NCBI GenBank assembly: GCA_002385755.1
Contig: DGED01000033.1
Location: 16,596 to 30,225, forward strand
DNA: 13,630 bases
Direction of reading: 5' to 3'
Source: Caryophanales bacterium UBA3935
GTDB taxonomy: Bacteria > Bacillota_I > Bacilli_A > ML615J-28 > CAG-698
Under the pieces are notes generated by a model. That model was not told the origin of the DNA. It saw only the letters and a program-made list of their open reading frames with translations, and ran no database searches. Shown in pieces: positions 1 through 7,956 of this stretch. How positions within the stretch are numbered: position 1 is the first letter of the stretch; every line of letters begins with the position of its first letter. The position numbers were made by a program, and so were the translations under genes.

Positions 1-2
1 CC

Positions 3-122
3 GGCGAAACGGTGATTATGCGCGGACGCGCCGGCGAGACGCGCGGAACCGAGAAACTCGTGAACATGACCCTCGCGTTTGCTTTCACACATGCGGCGCA
101 TTGGACAATTGCAAAGCATTAA
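3..122 (+). CDS. 3' end of an unrecognised protein (truncated by the window edge)
   Basis: An open frame runs from the left edge to a TAA at 120-122 and gives the last 39 residues of a protein (starting GETVIMRGRAG, ending HWTIAKH). The base composition of this stretch resembles that of the neighbouring genes and changes to AT-rich sequence right after the stop, which supports a real gene end. I do not recognise the family, and no catalytic motif or membrane segment is visible in so short a piece. No clear hairpin terminator follows it, and the next gene has its own promoter. It could also be chance open sequence. Confidence 0.4.
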   Translation, partial: GETVIMRGRAGETRGTEKLVNMTLAFAFTHAAHWTIAKH

Positions 123-220
123 ACAATTTTCACCCCCTTTTATAATATATTCGCAAAAATAATTCCGGTAAAGGGAATAGTCCATTTTCAAGACGGTCCG
201 TAAAAATCATAATTAGGTGG

Positions 221-249
221 TTGAAAATGACAAATATTTTTGATATGAT
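221..249 (+). promoter_or_regulatory. Sigma-A type promoter of the giant secreted protein gene
   Basis: TTGAAA (221-226) and TATGAT (244-249) are separated by exactly 17 bases, close to the housekeeping consensus. The predicted transcript starts near 256, giving a leader of about 35 bases. A purine-rich ribosome site (AAAGAGGG, 277-284) sits 6 bases before the ATG at 291. Confidence 0.7.
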
Positions 250-290
250 ATCTATAAAGAGAGAGAAATAAACAGAAAAGAGGGCGATTT

Positions 291-3200
291 ATGAAAGCTA
301 AACGCATTTTGGCGGTTTTTCAGTTTTTTTGCGTTCTTTGGCTGGCGGTTTGTTTTCTTCCGCCGCGGTCGCTTAAAGCCGCGTCGAACGTCGGTCTCGG
401 CGAGATTGGTTACTCGGAAATACGCGATATCGATACCGGCGTCGAGCTCGAATACGTGATGGGAACAAATAATCACGGCGAGCAAAAAGCTCATACGGTG
501 GAAATCGCCAAGGGAGCGCTTACCCCCGCGGCGACTTACGGGACTTACGTTTACGGCGGCGAGAAATTGACGTCCATGCTCGCCATGGAAGAAGCTAATA
601 CCGGCAAGAAAGTCGTCGCGGCGATCAACGGCGATTTCTATGACACGAGCAACGGTATTCCTTCCGCGATCATGATTGTTAACGGGCGTTTCGTTACGTC
701 GGGAACCGGTTTTAACTCCCGGCCGGCGATCGGTTTTAAAGCGGACGGGTCCGTCGTTTACGGGCGGCCGAAGATTTCCATAAAACTAAACGACGGCTCG
801 AAGGACATTGCCGTTAACTACTTAAACAATGACCGCAAATATAATGAAACTTCGGTCTACCTTTACACGAGCGATTTCGGGGCGACGACGAAATCGATTC
901 ACCCGGGAACGGAGGCGCGCCTGAATATCGTGAGCGGCGATTTTCGTCTCGGCGAGGTCATAACGGCCGTCGTCGAAAGCGTCGGCGCGCAAAACACGCC
1001 GATCGGCGAGGGACAAATCGTTATCGCCGCGGCGGGCGCGCGGGCAAGCGATCTTAGCGGCCTTACTCCCGGAAAGACGGTCGCGATTTCCCTAATCGAT
1101 GAGAATCCCTCGCTCGGTTGGAGCGAGGTCGTCCAGGCCATCGGCTATAACGAGGTGCTGGCGGAGGGGGGAGCGTTGACTCCCGTTACCGAGAGCAATA
1201 CCGACGTTCATCCCCGCAGCGCCATCGGCATCAAGGAAGACGGGACGGTCGTCTTGTTTCAGGTTGACGGCCGCCAACCCGGCTGGAGCAACGGCCTTAC
1301 TTACAAGCAGATCGCCGAGCATCTAGTTTATAACAAAGGCTGTCAGACGGTCGTAAATCTTGACGGCGGCGGCTCCTCGACTTTAACGGTCCGGCTTCCC
1401 GGAAACGAGTCGGCGGAAATCTTAAACTCGCCGTCCGACGGTTTTGAACGATCAAATTCCAACGCGTTGCTTTTCTTTACGGAGAAAAAACCGGACGAAA
1501 ATAAAGTTCCGGCGCTGTTGCATAACTACCCCAATAACTTGGTGATTCTTGAGGGGGCGGCGGTCCGGGTCGTGACGAAAGCGACCGACGTCAATTATTT
1601 CCCCGTCCCGACGCCTTCCGGCCTATCCTACGAGGTTAAAGGCGATATCGGGGTCATCGACGGAGACGGCGTCTTCACGGCGAAGAAAGGCGCCGGCGCG
1701 GGCGAGATTATCGTCCGCTCGGGGAATTTAAGCCGCGCGACGCAAGTCACTGTGGTTGACGAGGTTACCAACATCATCTGCGATAAGAACTATATTTCCG
1801 TCTCCCCCGGCGAGCGGGTCGAGATCAAGCTTTCCGCCTTTAAGGACGGGATGCCGATCAACGCTTCCAACTCGTCCTTTACATGGGAGCTTTCCTCCCC
1901 GGTTTTGGGAACGATCGAGAACGGCGTCTTTACCGGGACGACGGGAAGCGCCGCTGGGTTTATTTATATATCTTATAAAAACTTCCGTTTGGAGATTCCC
2001 GTCGAAATCGGAAAACAACCGGTAATGATCTCAACCTTTGAGGACGCCGTTATCGGAAGCAACTGGTTACAAACTATCGAGAATCCCGGCAACGGCGGAA
2101 AGGGCGACGTTACCGTCAATACCGACGAGCGTTTCGTCAAGTTCGGGGAAAAGAGTTTGCGCGTCGATTACGATTTCACAAAAGCGGTCGGAACGACGAG
2201 CGTGACCGCCCATTTCAGTTCGACTTACTACGCGCTTGACGGTTATCCAACCCACATAGGAATGTGGGTTTACGGCGACGGCGGCGGCGCAAATATCCGG
2301 ATTATGATTTATGACGGAGACAATAACGTTCAGTATATATCGTTCATGCCCGACATCGTCACCTGGGACGGCTGGAAATATATCGAGGCCGAGATCCCGG
2401 CCGGCTTGCCGACGCCGCTTAAAATCCGTTACCCGATCCGGGTCATGTCGGTCGGCGGCAGCGTGAAAACGGCGGGAACCCTCTATTTCGATAATATCCG
2501 CGCCGTCTACGGCTTCCGAAACGACGACAAACTCGAGCCGCGGGCGGCGGAATTCTCCCCCGCCGACGGCGCGACTGTCGAAAGCTCCCAGCCGACGATC
2601 AGCGTGAAGGTTTGGGACGAACCCGACGAGGACGGAATCGTCACGGGCGTTAATAAATCCTCGGTGAAAATGTGGATCAACGAGTCGCCGGTAACGAACT
2701 TGATTCTTACCGACAATCCCGACGGGACGACTTCCGTCAATTACACGCCCTCGGCCCTTGATGCGCTTCGCCCCGGCCCGCAGGTCGTGAAGGTCCGGGT
2801 CGAGGACCATTACGGCAACGTCACTATTAAAAATTGGCAGTTTTTTGTAGCCGGGGATTACGTCGGCGTCGGCGCCATTTTGCCTGCAAACGAGATGATT
2901 TACGCAGGCGATATTTTCGCTTACGCGATTACGGCGAGCGCTTACGAGAATTTTGAGCGCTTCGAGGCGACGCTTTACTTTAATCATAAATCTCTTGAAA
3001 TCATAAACGTCGCCAAGGGCGACCCGGCGATCACGCTCGGGATCGTCGACTTGACGGCGGCCAACGCCGCGGGCGAGCTTGACTTGCTCGCTCTCGGCAT
3101 GAATAAACTTACGCAGCCGGCGCACAAAAAACTGATTATAATCACGTTCCGGACGCGCGAGGGATTCCGCGGCAACACCGACACGGCGATTGGGTTTAAG

Positions 3201-5027
3201 GATGTCCGCGTTAAGGAGAGCGGGTACGAGACGCCGAGAGTTTGCCTGCTTCCCCCTTACGAGGTTAAAATTAATTACCGTTATATCCTGACTTACGTCA
3301 CCTCGACCGTCGGGCGGCCGCTCGCTTTAAAAGTTACCGACCAGGACATGAACCCGGTCGAGGGCGCGGGATTTCTCGTGGAAGGGGCGGATATCACCCT
3401 ATCGGGACGAACGGGAGCCGACGGCGTCGCCGTCTTTGACGATTTCGCTACGCTTCCCGCCGGCGCATCCTTTACCGTTCGCGCGGTCAAAGGCGCTTAT
3501 TACAGCGAAAAAATAAAAATCACGATGGTTAAAAGCCTTGGCGACGCGAAACCATTTAACGTCGTCGTCACCCCGGCGCTTGACGCCTCCCGGGGAGCAG
3601 TTATCTCGTGGCAGACCGATCTTGACACAACGGCGACGGGCGTCCTTTACCGGAAAAAAGGCGAGGAGACCTGGCGCGCGATAAGCGATGGCCACACAAA
3701 AGAAATTCACGTCGTCAGCGGCGCGGATATGCGCGAGTATTTGGCTCATCGCGCCGAGCTCTCGGAACTTGAGCCCGGGACCGAATACGAATACCGGGTC
3801 GGCGATTTAGCGGGCGACGATGCGGCGCTAAGCCCGATTCTATCCTTTAAGACGCCTCCCGCCGGGGATATCAGCCTTCTCTTCCTGGGCGACCCGCAAA
3901 ACTCCACCGCGAGCGGTTACGAGATAACGAAAAATTTGATCGAGGCGGCGAAGTTTGAAAATCCCGCGATCGCGGCGTTATTGATCGCCGGGGATATCGT
4001 TGACGACGCCAATATCTACTCGCAATGGCAGGCTTTCGCCCAGGTGCTCTCGCCCTATGTCAGCTCAATGGTTACGATTGCGGCCAGCGGAAACCATGAC
4101 GTTATCCGCAATTACGGCGACCCGTTCGCTTATACCTTCCCCGGTCCCGGCAACGCCGTCGACGTTTTGGGCGTTTGCTATTACGCGGAATTGGGCGCGG
4201 CCGCGGTCGCCGTTATCGACACCGAAACGCCCGCCGCGTTTTCGGCCCAGGCTGAATGGCTTAAGACGGTGATGGCGAGTTCGGAGAAAAAATTCAAACT
4301 CGTCTTGATGCACCGGAGCGCTTACGCCGCCAATTACGACGAACCGCATATCCGCGATTTTTGGCCGGCGGTATTCGACGAGGCGGGGATCGACCTAGTC
4401 CTTTCCGGTCACGATCATATCTATAACAGCGCCTCGTTGTTCGCCGGCGAGCGCGTGAGCGTCCCCTACGGCGTCGTTTATGTCGTCGGCGGCTCGGCCG
4501 GGTCGAAGTTCTATAACGCGAGCAACCTTGACCGCCGTCCGTGGATCGATTTTCTCTATGACGAGGATAATCCCGTCTTCACGACGATCGACATTAAGGG
4601 CGATGTTTTGACCGTAAACTCCTACGCCCTATCTTCCGGCTCGACGGTCCCGATTAACCGCGTCGTTATCGACAAGGGGAAAAACCTCGCGCGTTCGATC
4701 GAAATCCTTAACCCCGTCGCCGCGCTCGCCCCGGGCGCCGAACATGTCTTTGAAACCCGGTTGCTTGATAAGACGGGAGCTCCCTTTTCCGGAGAAGTCG
4801 TCTGCCGGTTAAAAGAAGATAGCGCGGGCGTCGTTATTACTCCCGAGGGGAGGATCGCGGTTGATTCCGCTTTCCGCGAAATTAAGGAAATCGAGGTGGA
4901 ATTTGTTTTCGAAAGCGTCCGCGCGACCGTCAAACTAACAGTTTACGGCTGCCTCGCCTCGCCGCCGGACGCTTTGGACTATCTCGCGCGGATGTTTAAC
5001 GACTATATCGAAGAGATCTATAAATAA
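291..5027 (+). CDS. Giant secreted phosphodiester glycosidase / metallophosphoesterase fusion
   Basis: This 1578-residue protein starts with a signal peptide (basic MKAKR, hydrophobic stretch to about residue 28, likely cleavage near LKA-AS at 30-31). Residues about 55-400 form a phosphodiester glycosidase (NAGPA/DUF2233-like) domain with AINGDFYD at 111-118, PRSAIGI, and NLDGGGSST at 356-364. Two Ig-like modules follow (about 405-578), then a jelly-roll, carbohydrate-binding-like module (about 580-741), another Ig-like module (about 745-855), a cohesin-like module (about 858-998), a small Ig-like module (about 1000-1080), and a purple-acid-phosphatase N-terminal/FN3-like domain (about 1085-1190). 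A metallophosphoesterase domain comes next: GDPQ at 1200-1203, GDIVDD at 1234-1239, GNHD at 1267-1270, H1341, and GHDH at 1373-1376. A final Ig-like domain fills about 1440-1550. There is no LPXTG, SLH or C-terminal membrane anchor, so it is probably released. Domain identities come from motif recognition; the cohesin and jelly-roll calls are the least certain. It appears monocistronic. Substrate is unknown; a sugar-phosphodiester polymer is inferred. Confidence 0.88.
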   Translation: MKAKRILAVFQFFCVLWLAVCFLPPRSLKAASNVGLGEIGYSEIRDIDTGVELEYVMGTNNHGEQKAHTVEIAKGALTPAATYGTYVYGGEKLTSMLAMEEANTGKKVVAAINGDFYDTSNGIPSAIMIVNGRFVTSGTGFNSRPAIGFKADGSVVYGRPKISIKLNDGSKDIAVNYLNNDRKYNETSVYLYTSDFGATTKSIHPGTEARLNIVSGDFRLGEVITAVVESVGAQNTPIGEGQIVIAAAGARASDLSGLTPGKTVAISLIDENPSLGWSEVVQAIGYNEVLAEGGALTPVTESNTDVHPRSAIGIKEDGTVVLFQVDGRQPGWSNGLTYKQIAEHLVYNKGCQTVVNLDGGGSSTLTVRLPGNESAEILNSPSDGFERSNSNALLFFTEKKPDENKVPALLHNYPNNLVILEGAAVRVVTKATDVNYFPVPTPSGLSYEVKGDIGVIDGDGVFTAKKGAGAGEIIVRSGNLSRATQVTVVDEVTNIICDKNYISVSPGERVEIKLSAFKDGMPINASNSSFTWELSSPVLGTIENGVFTGTTGSAAGFIYISYKNFRLEIPVEIGKQPVMISTFEDAVIGSNWLQTIENPGNGGKGDVTVNTDERFVKFGEKSLRVDYDFTKAVGTTSVTAHFSSTYYALDGYPTHIGMWVYGDGGGANIRIMIYDGDNNVQYISFMPDIVTWDGWKYIEAEIPAGLPTPLKIRYPIRVMSVGGSVKTAGTLYFDNIRAVYGFRNDDKLEPRAAEFSPADGATVESSQPTISVKVWDEPDEDGIVTGVNKSSVKMWINESPVTNLILTDNPDGTTSVNYTPSALDALRPGPQVVKVRVEDHYGNVTIKNWQFFVAGDYVGVGAILPANEMIYAGDIFAYAITASAYENFERFEATLYFNHKSLEIINVAKGDPAITLGIVDLTAANAAGELDLLALGMNKLTQPAHKKLIIITFRTREGFRGNTDTAIGFKDVRVKESGYETPRVCLLPPYEVKINYRYILTYVTSTVGRPLALKVTDQDMNPVEGAGFLVEGADITLSGRTGADGVAVFDDFATLPAGASFTVRAVKGAYYSEKIKITMVKSLGDAKPFNVVVTPALDASRGAVISWQTDLDTTATGVLYRKKGEETWRAISDGHTKEIHVVSGADMREYLAHRAELSELEPGTEYEYRVGDLAGDDAALSPILSFKTPPAGDISLLFLGDPQNSTASGYEITKNLIEAAKFENPAIAALLIAGDIVDDANIYSQWQAFAQVLSPYVSSMVTIAASGNHDVIRNYGDPFAYTFPGPGNAVDVLGVCYYAELGAAAVAVIDTETPAAFSAQAEWLKTVMASSEKKFKLVLMHRSAYAANYDEPHIRDFWPAVFDEAGIDLVLSGHDHIYNSASLFAGERVSVPYGVVYVVGGSAGSKFYNASNLDRRPWIDFLYDEDNPVFTTIDIKGDVLTVNSYALSSGSTVPINRVVIDKGKNLARSIEILNPVAALAPGAEHVFETRLLDKTGAPFSGEVVCRLKEDSAGVVITPEGRIAVDSAFREIKEIEVEFVFESVRATVKLTVYGCLASPPDALDYLARMFNDYIEEIYK

Positions 5028-5051
5028 AAGGCGCGCGCGGCGCGCCTTTTT
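5026..5051 (+). terminator. Rho-independent terminator after the giant secreted protein
   Basis: GGCGCGC (5030-5036), loop GCG, then GCGCGCC (5040-5046) form a perfect 7 bp GC-only stem. Five Ts follow (5047-5051), and A residues upstream extend the pairing. It begins inside the TAA stop codon. Confidence 0.9.
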
Positions 5052-5081
5052 CTCATTTCTATTTAGTTTCGGAAGTTTTTG

Positions 5082-5090
5082 TGATATAAT
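5082..5090 (+). promoter_or_regulatory. Extended -10 promoter of the truB operon
   Basis: TGATATAAT (5082-5090) is a perfect extended -10 element (TGnTATAAT). Only a poor -35 (TTTAGT, 5062-5067) lies 17 bases upstream. Transcription would start near 5097, leaving a leader of about 11 bases that contains little more than the ribosome site AAAGGTG (5094-5100). Confidence 0.6.
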
Positions 5091-5107
5091 TTGAAAGGTG
5101 AAACGCG

Positions 5108-5971
5108 ATGAACGGAATACTATTGATTGACAAGCCGGCCGGGTTGACATCGCACGCGGTTGTCGCCCGGCTTCGGAAAATCCTAGATATTAAAAGAATC
5201 GGCCACGCCGGCACGCTCGACCCCGCCGCGACGGGTCTTCTCGTAATTTTGGTCGGCTCCGCGACCAAACTTTTCCCGTATCTTTCCGATTTGGATAAAG
5301 AATACGAGGGCGAGGTCACGATCGGCGTTTCAACCGACACTCTTGACGCCGAGGGGAATATCACCGCCGTCAAGGAAGTCGAAGGCGAGATCGCCGCGGA
5401 CGAAGCGCTCATCTCGCTTTTGGGCGAGCGCGAGCAGGCGCCGCCGATGTTTTCGGCGATTAAAAGCGCGGGAAAAAAGTTATACGAGCTCGCGCGCAAG
5501 GGAATCGAAATCGAGAGGCGGCCGCGGGCAATCGCCGTTTACGACCTAAAGCGAATCTCGCCGGTCGTTTATGAAAACGGCCGGGCGCGTTTTTCTTTTT
5601 ATACCCGCGTATCGAAAGGGACTTATATTCGGACGCTTTCGGCCGAGATCGGGGAAAAACTCGGCTTTCCCGCCCACCTTTCGGCGCTGAGACGGCTTTC
5701 GGTCGGTAGCTTTTCCGTTCGCGAGGCCAGCGGTTTGGAGGAGGTATCCGCGGGGAATTTTTCGCTTCTTAAAATGCTTTCCGCTTTTCCCGAAGACCGC
5801 GTCGTCCGACCGGCGGAAGAGGTCGTTCTCAAGGCGCGCGCCGGGCGGCCGCTAGCGATCGAGGAGACGGGAAGCTCCGCCGCGGCGATTGCGATTGCTT
5901 CCGGCGGGGAGTTAGTCGCCGTGTATAAATTAAAAAACGGAAGATATTACCCGGAGAGAGTATGGAACTGA
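5108..5971 (+). CDS. truB: tRNA pseudouridine(55) synthase TruB
   Basis: This enzyme converts uridine 55 in the T-loop of tRNAs to pseudouridine. The 287-residue protein has the family N-terminus (NGILLIDKPAGLTSH, residues 2-16), the catalytic loop GHAGTLDPAATGLL with the nucleophile D38, and the conserved Y66 in DKEYEG. It also has the RVSKGTYIRTL segment and a C-terminal extension of about 75 residues that fits the PUA-like RNA-binding domain of Gram-positive TruB. The ATG at 5108 is preceded by AAAGGTG. In many Bacillota truB follows infB-rbfA; here it is the first gene after a terminator, so it heads its own operon. It overlaps ribF by 10 bases, which implies translational coupling. Confidence 0.97.
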   Translation: MNGILLIDKPAGLTSHAVVARLRKILDIKRIGHAGTLDPAATGLLVILVGSATKLFPYLSDLDKEYEGEVTIGVSTDTLDAEGNITAVKEVEGEIAADEALISLLGEREQAPPMFSAIKSAGKKLYELARKGIEIERRPRAIAVYDLKRISPVVYENGRARFSFYTRVSKGTYIRTLSAEIGEKLGFPAHLSALRRLSVGSFSVREASGLEEVSAGNFSLLKMLSAFPEDRVVRPAEEVVLKARAGRPLAIEETGSSAAAIAIASGGELVAVYKLKNGRYYPERVWN

Positions 5972-6876
5972 TTAGATTTGAATTTAATAAGAAATACGCG
6001 CTCCCGCCTCTCGCGGTCGCTTTGGGTCATTTCGACGGCTTGCACTTGGCGCACCGTGAGCTGATCGGGCGGGCGGTGGCCGCGGCTAAGGAGACGGGCG
6101 CGAAAAGCGCGGTCATAACTTTTGATCCCCATCCCGATTACGTGCTAAAAAAGCGACCGCCCGCGGGGTATTTGACCCCCCTCCCGCTGAAGCGGGAACT
6201 GCTCGCTTCTTGGGGGATCGATTACCTGATCGTCGCGCCTTTTTCCAAAGAACTCGCCGAACTCGAGCCCGAGGAGTTCGAAAACGCCGTTCTGGCGAGT
6301 TTCGACATAAAACAAATCGTCGTCGGTTTTGATTATCGCTACGGTCGCGGCGGCCAAGGCGATGGCGATCGCTTAAAGAATAAATACCCCGTGATCGTGG
6401 TTCCCGCCGTGACGTATCAAGGCGAAAAAATCGGCTCGGCCTTTATCCGCCGGATGCTTACGACCGGTGACATGACTGCTGTTCGCGCGATGTTCGGCCG
6501 TTATTACGAGATCCGGGGTAAAGTCGCTTTCGGGCGGGGTCGCGGTCGCCTATACGGCGTACCGACGGCGAATGTCGTCGTGAGCGAAGACTACCACGCG
6601 GTTAAAAAAGGAGTTTACGCCGTTTTCGTAACGGCGCGCGGCGCGCGGCGTTTTGGCGTCGCGGACTACGGCGTTATGCCGACATTTGCGCTTGACGAAA
6701 AGCCGCGGCTTGAGGTCCATATCGTCGGCTTTTCCGAATCTCTTTACGGCGAGGAAATTACCGTCGAGTTCGCGCGTTACTTACGCGAGGAAAAGCGTTT
6801 TTCGGACGAGAAAGACTTGATCAAGCAAATTCGCCGCGATATCGAGGCGGCGCAAAAAATTAGGGAGGAATTATGA
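5962..6876 (+). CDS. ribF: Bifunctional riboflavin kinase / FAD synthetase RibF
   Basis: RibF phosphorylates riboflavin to FMN and then adenylylates FMN to FAD in the cytoplasm. The 304-residue protein shows both modules. The N-terminal nucleotidyltransferase half (about 15-180) carries GHFDGLHLAH (22-31) and TFDPHPDYVL. The C-terminal riboflavin kinase half (about 183-302) carries GVPTAN (199-204), where the family often has GFPTAN, and LEVHI with E251, the expected catalytic base. The ATG at 5962 has GGAGAG just upstream, inside the end of truB. The stop codon overlaps the mtnN start in an ATGA arrangement. truB-ribF is a very common pairing in Bacillota, so the context supports the call. 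Confidence 0.97.
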   Translation: MELIRFEFNKKYALPPLAVALGHFDGLHLAHRELIGRAVAAAKETGAKSAVITFDPHPDYVLKKRPPAGYLTPLPLKRELLASWGIDYLIVAPFSKELAELEPEEFENAVLASFDIKQIVVGFDYRYGRGGQGDGDRLKNKYPVIVVPAVTYQGEKIGSAFIRRMLTTGDMTAVRAMFGRYYEIRGKVAFGRGRGRLYGVPTANVVVSEDYHAVKKGVYAVFVTARGARRFGVADYGVMPTFALDEKPRLEVHIVGFSESLYGEEITVEFARYLREEKRFSDEKDLIKQIRRDIEAAQKIREEL

Positions 6877-7565
6877 AAATCGGCATTATCGGCGCGATGA
6901 GCGAAGAAATTGAATTTTTATTGAATAATTTGGCGAATTTAAAAGAAAATAAAACCGGGAAACATATTTTTTACACCGGCGCCTACGCCGGAAACGACAT
7001 CGTCGTTGTCCGCGGCGGCGTCGGGAAAGTCGCTTCCGGCGTCGTTTACGCGACGATGCTTGCGAATTATCCGGATTTGGAATTGACGGTTAACGTCGGC
7101 TCCTGCGGCGGCCTCGTGGGCCGCGTCGATATCGGCGATGTGATTGTCCCGGGCGCCGTCGGTTACGCTGACGTCGACGCGAGTTTCGGCGGCCGCTACC
7201 GTTACGGCCAAATCCCCGGTTATCCGCCGCTTTTTGCTTGCGCGGCCGATAAAATCCGGGAAATATCCGCGCCGCCATACCGGGCGGGAACAATTTTAAG
7301 CGGCGACTCGTTCTTTTGCGATGGGGAAGCCGCCGCGGAGCTTGTGGGGAAACATTTCCCCGAGGATAACGTACTTGCTTTCGATATGGAAAGCGCCGCC
7401 CTCGCCCAATGCGCTCATTTCTTTAATAAAGATTTTCTCGTTATCCGCTCCGTAAGCGACCTTATCGGCGCCAAACGCCAGGCCGAGGTCTTTGTTTCCA
7501 ATTTGGAGCGGGCGAGCCGCGCTTGTAACGAGTTCTTGCTTTCCGTCTTAAAAAATATTAAATAA
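6873..7565 (+). CDS. mtnN: 5'-methylthioadenosine/S-adenosylhomocysteine nucleosidase
   Basis: This hydrolase removes adenine from S-adenosylhomocysteine and methylthioadenosine, relieving product inhibition of methyltransferases and polyamine enzymes; its SAH product feeds LuxS or the methionine cycle. The 230-residue length is typical. Family marks include MKIGIIGAMSEEIE with the acidic pair near 11-12, GGVGKVASG, a glycine-rich NVGSCGGL (more often TGSAGGL), the YADVDASFGG and YGQIPG segments, GDSFF, the substrate-binding DMES containing E173, and the catalytic aspartate D196 in RSVSD. The start overlaps the ribF stop by 4 bases, so it is translated from the same mRNA as truB-ribF. The Cys in the GSCGG loop is a small departure from the common form. 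A related nucleoside phosphorylase is less likely given these motifs. Confidence 0.93.
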   Translation: MKIGIIGAMSEEIEFLLNNLANLKENKTGKHIFYTGAYAGNDIVVVRGGVGKVASGVVYATMLANYPDLELTVNVGSCGGLVGRVDIGDVIVPGAVGYADVDASFGGRYRYGQIPGYPPLFACAADKIREISAPPYRAGTILSGDSFFCDGEAAAELVGKHFPEDNVLAFDMESAALAQCAHFFNKDFLVIRSVSDLIGAKRQAEVFVSNLERASRACNEFLLSVLKNIK

Positions 7566-7570
7566 AACAT

Positions 7571-7599
7571 TTTACAATACCAACCATATATGGTATAAT
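7571..7599 (+). promoter_or_regulatory. Strong promoter of rpsO-pnp with a palindromic spacer
   Basis: TTTACA (7571-7576), a 17-base spacer, and TATAAT (7594-7599) preceded by TGG form a near-consensus extended promoter. Transcription would start near 7606 and give a leader of about 78 bases before rpsO. The spacer contains the perfect palindrome ACCATATATGGT (7583-7594), which overlaps the -10. Confidence 0.85.
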
Positions 7600-7683
7600 A
7601 ATTCATGACCCTTGACTATGATTAACATAACTCCGCTGTTATTCTTGGTTTTGGGCGTAAATAAAAAATAAGGAGGTTTTTTT

Positions 7684-7956
7684 ATGTCTTGTCTCAGTAA
7701 AGAAGAAAAAGCGAAAATTATCGAGCAGTTCGGCAGGAATCAAAACGATTCCGGTTCGGTCGAGGTACAGATCGCCATTCTCACGCACGAGATTAACCGG
7801 CTTAACGAGCATTTGAAAACGCACTCTCATGATTATCATTCCGGACGGGGATTGCTTAAAAAAGTCGGTCATCGCCGCAACTTACTGAACTACTTAAAAA
7901 AGAAAGATATCAACCGCTATCGCAATTTAATCCAGGCATTAAATTTGAGAAAGTAA
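7684..7956 (+). CDS. rpsO: 30S ribosomal protein S15
   Basis: S15 is a primary 16S rRNA-binding protein of the central domain of the small subunit. The 90-residue protein matches the family along its whole length: a helical N-terminus, [19 protein letters not shown] (usually SPEVQ), [33 protein letters not shown], and a basic C-terminus. The HSGRGL segment has Gly where HSRRGL is usual, a small change in an rRNA-contact region. The Shine-Dalgarno AGGAGG (7671-7676) sits 7 bases before the ATG. In many bacteria S15 represses its own translation through the leader; the leader here (about 7606-7683) could serve this, but I cannot assign a known fold. Confidence 0.98.
   Translation: MSCLSKEEKAKIIEQFGRNQNDSGSVEVQIAILTHEINRLNEHLKTHSHDYHSGRGLLKKVGHRRNLLNYLKKKDINRYRNLIQALNLRK
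7924..7945. repeat. Inverted repeat in the 3' end of rpsO
   Basis: AATTTAAT (7924-7931) and ATTAAATT (7938-7945) are a perfect 8-base inverted repeat around a 6-base loop, inside the last codons of rpsO and 12 bases before the next hairpin. It could help set the rpsO mRNA 3' end or a processing site, but AT-rich coding sequence can produce such repeats by chance. Confidence 0.4.

Noticed and set aside
2067..3125. 352-codon open frame on the minus strand
   Set aside because: It lies wholly inside the giant plus-strand gene, whose frame has clear domain motifs. The predicted peptide is Asp/Arg/Val-rich without recognisable folds, as expected for the opposite strand of GC-rich coding sequence.
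7612..7640. TTGACT as a second rpsO promoter
   Set aside because: The hexamer 17 bases downstream is GCTGTT, not a -10.
7606..7683. Known S15-binding leader or riboswitch
   Set aside because: The leader is short and AT-rich, and I could not fold it into any described S15 element or riboswitch by eye.
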